From positions 1 to 64,000 of the forward strand of contig CBDEVW010000005.1 of assembly GCA_965243755.1 (NCBI GenBank): a stretch of 64,000 nt of DNA, in the 5' to 3' direction. The notes under the pieces are model-generated. The model was not told where the DNA came from, ran no database searches, and worked only from the letters and a program-made list of their open reading frames with translations. The stretch is from JANSWY01 sp965243755. Its GTDB lineage: Bacteria > Bacteroidota > Bacteroidia > Cytophagales > Cyclobacteriaceae. Numbering within the stretch: position 1 is the stretch's first letter; each line of letters opens with the position of its first letter. This document shows, piece after piece, positions 15,628 through 24,500 of this stretch. A program made the position numbers and the translations under genes.

Positions 15628-16194
15628 CTAATCTTGTTGTTCTCCTATAGTGTTTTCTTCACCTTCCTGATAAAAATCCTTAGGTGTTGGTAGGTCTTTT
15701 AGGTCATTGATGCCAAAGTAATCCATGAAATTCTGACTGGTCCCGTAGATAAGAGGTCTTCCCACGGCATCAGACTTTCCTTTAATTTCTATCAGCTCTT
15801 TTTCAAGAAGCTTCTGAACGGAATAGTCGCAGTTAACTCCTCGAATTTGTTCAATTTCTCCCTTTGTAACGGGTTGTTTGTAAGCAATGATGGCCAGGGT
15901 TTCCAGGGCGGAGTTGGAGAGTCTCCTTTTGGATTGTTGTTTTAATAAGATCCCAATACTGGCCTGGTATGCAGGTTTGGTCAGAAACTGGTAGCCTCCA
16001 CCACTTTTTACCGGGTGAATTGAGAAATCATCTTCATTGTATTTGTCTTCCAGAAGTTTAATGGCTTGTTCAATGTCTTCAATAGGGACATCTGCCTCAA
16101 ACATTTCTGAAAGACAATTTTTTATTTCCTTCTCCTCAATTGGTTTGGGAGAGCAAAAAATGAGTGCCTCAATATGGTTTACAAGGTAATTCAA
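15628..16194 (-). CDS. scpB: segregation and condensation protein ScpB
   Basis: A 188-residue protein with two winged-helix domains. The stretch RLSNSALETLAIIAYKQPVT followed by KGEIEQIRGVNCDYSVQKLL is the hallmark of ScpB, the kleisin-associated subunit of the SMC-ScpAB condensin that organises and segregates chromosomes. The acidic C-terminus is variable in the family. The start is TTG at 16194, immediately after the stop codon of the DksA-like gene. ScpA is not encoded in the window. Confidence 0.92.
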   Translation of the reverse strand: MNYLVNHIEALIFCSPKPIEEKEIKNCLSEMFEADVPIEDIEQAIKLLEDKYNEDDFSIHPVKSGGGYQFLTKPAYQASIGILLKQQSKRRLSNSALETLAIIAYKQPVTKGEIEQIRGVNCDYSVQKLLEKELIEIKGKSDAVGRPLIYGTSQNFMDYFGINDLKDLPTPKDFYQEGEENTIGEQQD

Positions 16195-16575
16195 TTACTT
16201 GCTTTGTCTCAATTTTGCTTCTATCGAATGCATGGTATGAGGTACAGCTTTGAGCCTTTCTTTGCTGATCAGTTTACCAGTATCCACACAGATACCGTAG
16301 GTGCCATTTTTTATTCTGATCAGGGCTTTCTCAAGGTTATTGATAAATTTTTGTTGACGGGCTGCCAGCTGATTGAGGCTTTCTTTTTCTGCGGTCTCAG
16401 CTCCATCTTCCAGTGTCTTGATGGTACCAAATGTACTTCCGGTACCCATGTCGCCTGTTTTGGAGATTGATTCTTTAATGAAATTAAGCTGATTTTTGGC
16501 TTTTTCCAGCTTTTCATTGATCAACTCTTCAAACTCTTTTAATTCTTCGGCGGTGTATTTGGTTTTCTCTTCCAT
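16195..16575 (-). CDS. TraR/DksA-family RNA polymerase-binding regulator (degenerate zinc finger)
   Basis: A 126-residue protein with a helical hairpin (about residues 8-75) and a DksA-type C-terminal segment ALIRIKNGTYGICVDTGKLI followed by SKERLKAVPHTMHSIEAK. The canonical four-cysteine zinc finger keeps only one Cys (in YGICVDTG); the others are Thr/His/Ser. This is a known Bacteroidota variant. DksA-type proteins insert the coiled coil into the secondary channel of RNA polymerase. ATG at 16575 (MEEKTKY) is preferred over an in-frame ATG 111 bases upstream, because the extra 37 residues do not look like the family. Confidence 0.8.
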   Translation of the reverse strand: MEEKTKYTAEELKEFEELINEKLEKAKNQLNFIKESISKTGDMGTGSTFGTIKTLEDGAETAEKESLNQLAARQQKFINNLEKALIRIKNGTYGICVDTGKLISKERLKAVPHTMHSIEAKLRQSK

Positions 16576-16689
16576 CCTAAAATTTATTAAGGTTCCAATA
16601 GCAAAAGGGTTGGTTGAAATTTGCGCTAATCTAATAAATTTTTGGAATCTAGCGGTTGAATTTATTTGAATAAAATCAGTGACCAACCA

Positions 16690-16875
16690 TTAACTCCCAC
16701 TAATTGATAAGTGGGCCTGAGGATTCGAAATGTGCCGTAAATCCCTGATTCTGGCTTTCAGGGCGCTGTGGTCAATGTTGATATGATATTTCATCCTGAG
16801 ATATCTCCTTATAACATCCGATCGCTTTCCTTTTCCAGCGTAATATTGGATAACATTGTCAATTATGCAGTTCAT
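16690..16875 (-). CDS. small hypothetical protein, possible helix-turn-helix
   Basis: A 61-residue reading frame in an otherwise empty ~470-base stretch (16576-17042). The predicted sequence is basic, with RSDVIRRYLRMKYHINIDHS followed by ALKARIRDLRH, compatible with a short DNA- or RNA-binding helix pair. No family is recognised and there is no clear ribosome-binding site. It might be chance. It reads toward the DksA-like gene. Confidence 0.3.
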   Translation of the reverse strand: MNCIIDNVIQYYAGKGKRSDVIRRYLRMKYHINIDHSALKARIRDLRHISNPQAHLSISGS

Positions 16876-17014
16876 AGTAGCAGATATTTATTAACAATAA
16901 ACAAAATTCTGTCGATTTCATTTCATTGGCGTCAATTTTTATAGGCGATGAAGTAAGCACAAGAGCAGAAAAAAAATTAAATTGAAAGAGCGTACTCATC
17001 AGAGTTCATTTTTT

Positions 17015-17024
17015 TGACATGTCA
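17015..17024. promoter_or_regulatory. 10-bp palindrome upstream of the SH3 lipoprotein gene
   Basis: TGACATGTCA is a perfect palindrome 18 bases before the ATG at 17043, directly after a run of seven T. It could be an operator for a dimeric regulator, but a 10-bp palindrome can also occur by chance. Confidence 0.25.
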
Positions 17025-17042
17025 TCTTAAAAACTCCTGGCC

Positions 17043-18566
17043 ATGAAATATTTATTTCCGATGCTCTTTTTTGCGTTACTTTCAGCATGTGGGCAATCCG
17101 ATTTTAGCGCTTACAAAGGCGAGTTCCCCTTCAACAAACCAGCCACCATTCATCCGGATTCAATGGAGGGTGCTACCAGTACTTCGATAGCGGATAAGGA
17201 ATTATTAAAAAAACTTCTGACGCCAATTTATGACAATGAAGAGGCTGTGAATGAAGCAATTAATTATTTTCCGGCATATTTTCATTCATGGTTTGGTCAA
17301 AGTCAGGGGTTAAATAAGTTTTCTATTCTGATGACTCAGGATGAATCCGGTTGCAATCACAAAGTAATATACTATGTAACCAAAGCCGGAGAAATTCTGG
17401 ATACTAAAGTCGTGTCTTTTGATGAATGTCTGGAGATGGGGATTGCAAGAGGCAATTTCAAATTAATCAATGACAGTTCTTTTTTGGTCCACAATTACAA
17501 TCACCATTATGCAGACTATTTACCAAAGCCGTTTGTGGAGGAATGTACAATAAGTGCAGAGGGTAAAATATCCTGCAACAAGAGAGAGATGTCTGTCGGT
17601 GCATGCCTCTGGGAGAAACTGTCCGTAAGGGAAAAACCTGCTGATGATGCAAAATACCTGACTTCAATAAACCTTGGAGAACGCATAGATGTTCTTGGAA
17701 AGTATCAGGTGGACGAAAAGTCTGATAAGAAAAATGAATATGCGCTGATTAAACTCTCAGACGATAGCCAGGGTTGGGTACAAAGGAGATTCATAGCAGA
17801 AAATGCCTACCCGGCAGCCATTACAAATGAAACATACATATACAAGAGAGCTGACCCGCTGACCAGGACAAATGATAAGTTTTACCAATTTGATGTTGTA
17901 GCGATTTTGGATAGAGATGATGATCAGGAATGGTTCAAGGTGAAAGGAAAGCCTCGGGGCGGCAGCTGGTTCAAAGAAGGATGGATCAAGGCCGATAATT
18001 TTACTTTGGGTAAGAAGGATATTGCCTATAGCGTACTTGCGGCAGCTGGAATTTCAGTTGAAGACTATGATAACCTGGTTACTCTCGTTGAAGATAAATC
18101 TTTTGATGATGTTGAGGTAAGCCTGCGCAAAGCTTTGCATGAATACCTGGGAATTGAAAACATCCGAACTTATACAGGCGATGAAATTGAAATGGCCTTA
18201 AACCCATATCTTGGTAATTACCCTAATGTAATTCAGGAAATAGATGCATTCATAAGATACAATGAAACATGCGAGCAGTCTTCCATCAATATAGATGGTG
18301 TGAATGTAAATCATGACATGATCATGGATTCGGAGAGCTATAAAATCTCTTCGGTCGAGGTGAAAAATTTCGGCGATGAAATACTGATATATATTGAGTC
18401 GCTCAATTATGGAGAGCCAGGTGTGCTGTCAATTATGGATGAGTTTGGAGTAAGTGCACTTGCTCATGATTGGTACGGTCAGCTTGAATACTACGTACAT
18501 GAGGATGACTGGTATGACCTGAGAGAAGACCCTGAAGAGTGCATATATGACGAAGAAGGGATTTAA
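17043..18566 (+). CDS. SH3-like domain lipoprotein of unknown function
   Basis: A 507-residue lipoprotein with lipobox ending at Cys16 (LLSAC). A bacterial SH3 segment runs from about 185 to 245 (ACLWEKLSVREKPADDAKYL ... QGWVQRRFIAENAYP); a second SH3-like stretch follows (about 250-330, TYIYKRADPL ... WFKEGWIKADNF). The C-terminal third is acidic and unrecognised. Bacterial SH3 domains often bind peptidoglycan or cell-surface ligands. It is a single gene with its own upstream region and shares its last four bases with the 3' end of the oppositely oriented giant lamin-tail gene. Confidence 0.65.
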   Translation: MKYLFPMLFFALLSACGQSDFSAYKGEFPFNKPATIHPDSMEGATSTSIADKELLKKLLTPIYDNEEAVNEAINYFPAYFHSWFGQSQGLNKFSILMTQDESGCNHKVIYYVTKAGEILDTKVVSFDECLEMGIARGNFKLINDSSFLVHNYNHHYADYLPKPFVEECTISAEGKISCNKREMSVGACLWEKLSVREKPADDAKYLTSINLGERIDVLGKYQVDEKSDKKNEYALIKLSDDSQGWVQRRFIAENAYPAAITNETYIYKRADPLTRTNDKFYQFDVVAILDRDDDQEWFKVKGKPRGGSWFKEGWIKADNFTLGKKDIAYSVLAAAGISVEDYDNLVTLVEDKSFDDVEVSLRKALHEYLGIENIRTYTGDEIEMALNPYLGNYPNVIQEIDAFIRYNETCEQSSINIDGVNVNHDMIMDSESYKISSVEVKNFGDEILIYIESLNYGEPGVLSIMDEFGVSALAHDWYGQLEYYVHEDDWYDLREDPEECIYDEEGI

Positions 18567-21500
18567 AACTTTCGTCCCACCACAACAGTTTTTTGAAAAC
18601 TTCTCTGGTCACCAAGGTTATTGTAGATTTCAAATTTGATAATGTAATAACCTACATCCGCCATTGCGCCATTGTTACGGGTGCCATCCCACCTAAGGAA
18701 CCCGGAGGTTGGGAGGAGCTCTCCATTAGCCAGTGACTTAACCAATTGTCCCGCGGTATTGTAGATGTTGACATTGGCAAAATAACCCGGACTTTCAAAA
18801 TCATATTTAATGGTAGTGAAAGACGGAACACCAGAAGTTTCATCACCAGGTGTGAATACCTGAGGGTCAACGCTAATAATTTTATCCACCTCCATCGTGT
18901 TGAAACTTTGTGAGTTTTCATAACCGGGAGTCGCAAACCCAGATGTACTTGAAGCAGATTTCCAATTATTACCATCCACACTGCTGCCAAATGGATCAAT
19001 TCGCTCTAGTGATACGCCATCAACATCATCCAGCAGGTCATAATGAAAGTCTTCTGAGTAATCAACCAGGTCTATGGTGTGTCCAAGTGAATCAATCAAA
19101 ATGACAGTACCTTCATCATTGGCAAATGTGGGTAGCTGATCAACCTGAAAGATGTGATTTTCAATAGATAAAGGATATTCATTTAGGATAGACTCTTTAT
19201 CTGTTGTAAATACCAATAGTTCATCGGGACCAATGATCAGGTTAGCGTCAGTTACCAGTTCTGAGGAACCTGAGTTGAAATAGCTGTGATTGGCAATGCG
19301 CCAATTTTTTAAATTGAAATATTTTGTAGTAGGGTTTAGAATTTCCACAAAGTCTACTCCTGTACTCCTTGGATTGAATAGTATCTCATTGATCACAATC
19401 TCCAGACTATCGGCGTTCTCCGGGAGCACAAATGAAGCTTCATTGCTCTGGATTGGATTGTTGAGGCAATCCGATACTTCCTGGATGATCAGGTGATAGT
19501 TTGTATTAGGTGCCAATGTCTCTTGTAACGAAAGCAATAGAAGCTTATCACTATTTCCTGCTAACTGTATATCAGATATGGGTACAACGGGTTCAATGGT
19601 CACAAATGCATTAGTTAGGTTGGACCCTATTTTTTCGTCGAAACTTAACTCCACCTGTTGTTGGGAGATGGCATAAGCCGATAACAGATTAGGACCAAAA
19701 AGGTCCGGATTGGACGCGCTGCTGGCATTGACTCTTCCTGGGGTACCACCAGTGGTGCTGACTGATGCTGTCCAATTGTCATTTTCTCCACAAGGATTTG
19801 ACACATCAATCATTTCCAATGAGATTCCACCATCAATTGTAGGGTCATCATACCAGTTTTCCTGATAGCTTAATGAAATTATTTCTTCTCCTCCGATACT
19901 CAAACTCAAGTCGTCTCCAGAATTTCCTAGTGACGGCCAGTTAGCAATACCAATGACTTTAATGTTAGAGTCAAACAGATTGATGGCAGCATTTGGAGTG
20001 AGAACAGCATATTCACCGGATTTTAGGATACCACCGTTTATACTGGTGGTTTCAGTTTTGTCACTCACATTGATTCCTGACAGATCAATCAATTCCGTAC
20101 TGGCATTGTATATTTCGAGGTATTCGGTGTTTGGAAGGTCGTTTGGGGGTTCGGGATCTGCCATTATTTCCGTGATCAGCAGGTCATGATAGGAAGGTGT
20201 AGAGCCAACGCCAATTTCTAATGTAGTTGGAGTGATTACATTTCCGGAGCAATCAGTGATATTTGAAATCGTGAATTCATATAGGGTGCCAATTTCCATC
20301 TGAGTTGCAAATATCAGTTCAACCCCGTCAAGGGATGCACCTATATTAGTCACTTCGATATTGGGATTGAAAATGTAGGTGCCCTCAGTTAGGCTTAGGG
20401 TATCCATCCATTCGTTGAAATTGATAGTAATCTGGTTTTCAGTGAAGCTGAAGGTTGTTATTAGTGGACTAATGGTATCTGGCAATGGACTGAAAACTGA
20501 GTTTTGTAAACCTGGAGTACCTCCTGCATCAGAGCTGGAAACAGTCCAGTTATTAGGCCCACTGCAACTGGCATCCGGGTTGATCAATTCGAGACTATAG
20601 CCTCCATCATCCATGTCAGTATTGCCATACCAGTCTCTTTCAAATTGTATACTGTCAATCGTAATTTCATTGATACTTAATTTAATGAGGTCCCCATTAT
20701 TGCCAAGGGACGGAAAACCATTGATGCCAACAGTGTTTTCAATTCCTTCGAATCGGAATAAACTACTGGCATTGGTAAGTACCAGATAGCTCTGAGGAGC
20801 CAAAAAACCATTAGATACTACTGCTGATCCTGAAAAATCTTCGATGGTTAGTCCATCAAGTTTGATGAGTTTATCTGATCGATTGTAGATTTCTATGTAT
20901 TCTGCTTCAGGAAGTCCGACAACTGGCGTAGGATCTGCAAAAATTTCATTGATTATCAAATCGCCAACTGAAGGAGACTGACCAATTCCAATGATGGTAT
21001 TGAACGAACTCATTGCGTTACCTGCACAATCGTTGATTTCTGATATCTGTATCTCATAAAGGATACCTTCATCAAGCGGTTCTGACATTACAATGAGCAG
21101 TTCCATAAAATTGGTCCAATGTGATGAATGAATGGTCACAAGGGGATCAAAATTAATTTTAGTAAGAACCTCAGAAACTGTATCCATCGATTCATTAAAT
21201 GTAAGAACAATGCTATCAGATGAAATTAAAGAGATGCCTTCTACATTGGGGGCGTTTATATCTGGATTTTGATTAAAAATACTGTTTTGATACCCGGGCG
21301 TTCCACCAGCGGATGAATCAGAGGCCGCCCAATTGCTGGATGGGTCACATTGGTCATCAAAACTTATGCGCTCCAGGGAGTAACCACCATCGTCCTTATC
21401 AGCATCCCTGTACCATGAACGATCGTAAGTCACAGCATCTAGTTGGGTTTCCCCATTAGATAAACCAATGCTGTCTCCACTGTTGGTAAGCGAGGCGAAA

Positions 21501-24500
21501 TTGGATAACCCTAGTACATTTACTGAATCAAATTGAAGTTGGTTGGCACTTGAGGTGATCACCAGGTATTGCTGCGGTTCCAGGAGGTAGTTGGATAAAG
21601 GAATGCTAATCGAGGCATCCCCAAACATAATCCCAGACAGATTGAGCAGGTTGTTGCTGTGATTATACAGTTCAACATACTCTGCGTCCGGTAATGCCAC
21701 AACCGGGGTAGGATCAGCCATGATTTCAGTGAATAATAATTCTCCCGGTTCCGGCCGCTTTCCTATACCAAAGAATCCGGTAAAGGAAGTCAGTTCATTT
21801 CCTGCACAATCGAAAATGTTGGCAATGGTGATGTTATATATGGTAGCTGAATCTAATTCGTCGGTCAGAGCAACGATTACACTATCAAAATGGACAGATA
21901 AATTATTTATCGCAGGGACTAGCGTAAAATCAGAAAGCTGAACACTGCTGGTATCAACAGGCTCAGAAAAATAAACAATCAGCTGTGTAGGACTAATGTC
22001 CAAATTAGTAACATAAGGCGGAACGGAATCAGGACTGTTATTGAAAATGCTGTTTTCTTCTCCGGGGGTTCCGCCGTTGGGATCTAATGATACCGACCAG
22101 TTTTCTTCATCTTCACATATTGGGTTTATGCTAATCCTTTCAAGTGAGTAACCACCATTGACTTTTGTGTTGTCATTATACCAATCATCAGTATAGGCTA
22201 TGGCATCTAAAATCTCATTGGTGATGGAGACTGTCAAAGAATCTTCATTGTTTCCCAAAGAAAAAAGACTGTTTACGGCTATCACAGTGCCTGTATTAAA
22301 GTTAGGGGCATCCGAATCGTCAACGATCAGACCATAGGTGGCAGGGGCTAAAATAGTATCTGGAAGATTGATAATTCCCGAATCGTCGGATACAAAGACC
22401 TGTCGTAAATTGATAGGTTGGCTGCTATTATTGAACAATTCAACATATTCGGCTGAAGCAAGTCCTACAACAGGATCCGGGTCTGCCATGATCTCTGTGA
22501 TGACCAGGTCACCGTAAGACGGAATAAAAGGGGCCTCAAATAGAAATGAGACTGTATCTGTTAGCAGATTTCCGGAGTAGTCAGCTATTCGAGAGACTAT
22601 CAGCTCATAGTTGCTATTGTTGGACAGGGTGTCTTCAAAAGACAACAGGCAGGACGTTTCATTGAGTATCTCGATGTTCGTTGGGTTGCCTACGGTCAAT
22701 AAATTGTAGTGATTTAATGCAGAAGCAGCGCTTTCTATCACAGGTTCTGAGAAGGTCACTGTAATTTCATTGAAGTAGGTTGAGCTTATTGACTGAACAG
22801 CTGGTGCTTTTGTATCCAATTGAAAATTTATGTAGCCATCAGGAATGGATAGCCCATTGACGTCTTCAACCTGTTGCCAAAAAAGTGTGTCGGGAATGTT
22901 GGCTTGGAGTGAATCTGAGAAGAGCAAATGCAAAACATTTAAGTCTTCTGAATCTCTTGTAACAGCGATCGGGGCAGTACTATTGTTGGCAAGGGTAAAT
23001 GAAGTTACATCGGGTTTTAAGAGATCTTTTTCCCAGGTAAGTTCAATGGTATATTCATTTAAAACACTTATAGCATCCAGGTAGTCATTGAATTCAAATC
23101 CAAAAGTGCTGGAGCCAAGCATATTTCCGCTATCGTCTGTGAGGTTACTGAGCTGTAAAACATAATTGGTCTTATCGGTGAACTCACTCCCAAGAGTTAG
23201 TACAACCGTTTTATCATCAGTAATTGCGATGGAATTGGGACTCAAACCACCTACAGAATAATTAGTTACCTCAGAGAGTAATCCACTGTCCATTTTTTTG
23301 CCGAAGGTTATCTGCAGTTGTGTTCTGGAGACTGGTGTAATGGATGCTACAGTCGGGTTGAGCGTATTCAGAGTTGAAATTATTGTATCTGATATTGCAT
23401 TTCCGGTAAGGTCTTCAACATTAATTAACGCTACACTCAAATCAATCAGTTCTGGTAAGTTGCTCGCAAAGTGCAGGAACACCACTGTGGAATCAACATC
23501 ATACCTGCTCACCAGATCGGGATTAATTGTCTGATCCAAGATATAGTTTGTGTTTTCTTCTGCAGATATCTCATCAACAAACTCGACGAACTTTATCATT
23601 ATTGAGTCTTCAGCAAGTTGCAAGAGTGTATCAATACGAGGAGGTAATGGGTCATAAATGAAATCCAGCTTTCTAGTAGTGGTCATTGTGTTGCCATAGA
23701 CATCCCCAATGTTCGCTATTGACAAAGTGTGCTCCGACTCTGGTACAAAAGACGCTGAAAACCTTAACTCTACCAATGCATTTCCAGTTAATCGGGCCGA
23801 ATCTGGGCTAGCCCCATTGTCCAGGTGATAGTTCCCCAATGCTTCACTGCTGACTTCATCTAAGGGTTCGTTGAAAGTAATGGTAAGTGAAATGGAATCG
23901 TTTACTTCAATTTGCTGAGGTACTGGTGCCCTGGTGTCGTATGTAAAGAAATACTCAGGAGTTACCAGATCATTGAAATCTGCATCCAACAGCCCCTCAA
24001 TCATTAGCGACAATGACTGATTGTCCTCCAGATTGGTTGATAATACAAGGTGTACAATGGAATCTGAATATTCATCTGGAATTGCTTGTTCTGGTGATCC
24101 TATGTCCTCAATTTCATAAAAACTCACCTGACTTGCACTGGCTGAATCTATTGGTTCGTCAAAATAGATATCCACCAAAGTACTTGCTACCACAATCACT
24201 GTATCGATCTGCTGACTGTATTGAAAGGCAATATTTTGAGTGCTACTCATGCTGTTTGACAGGGTATCCGTTAGGTTATCAATTGCGAGATTGTGGGCTA
24301 CCCCCAAAGGGAAATCAGTATCAAAGCTTAACCTGACACGATGGCTATTATCATTATCCAGAGTGGCAGTTGTGGGATTGCCAATAGCATTGTCTACTGT
24401 ATAGTTACTTTCAGTTTCTGCAATGCTCTCCTCAAGAGGTTCGTTGAAAACCACTGTTATTTGATCTGTTGAATTGATGACAACCTTTTCAACTTGCGGA

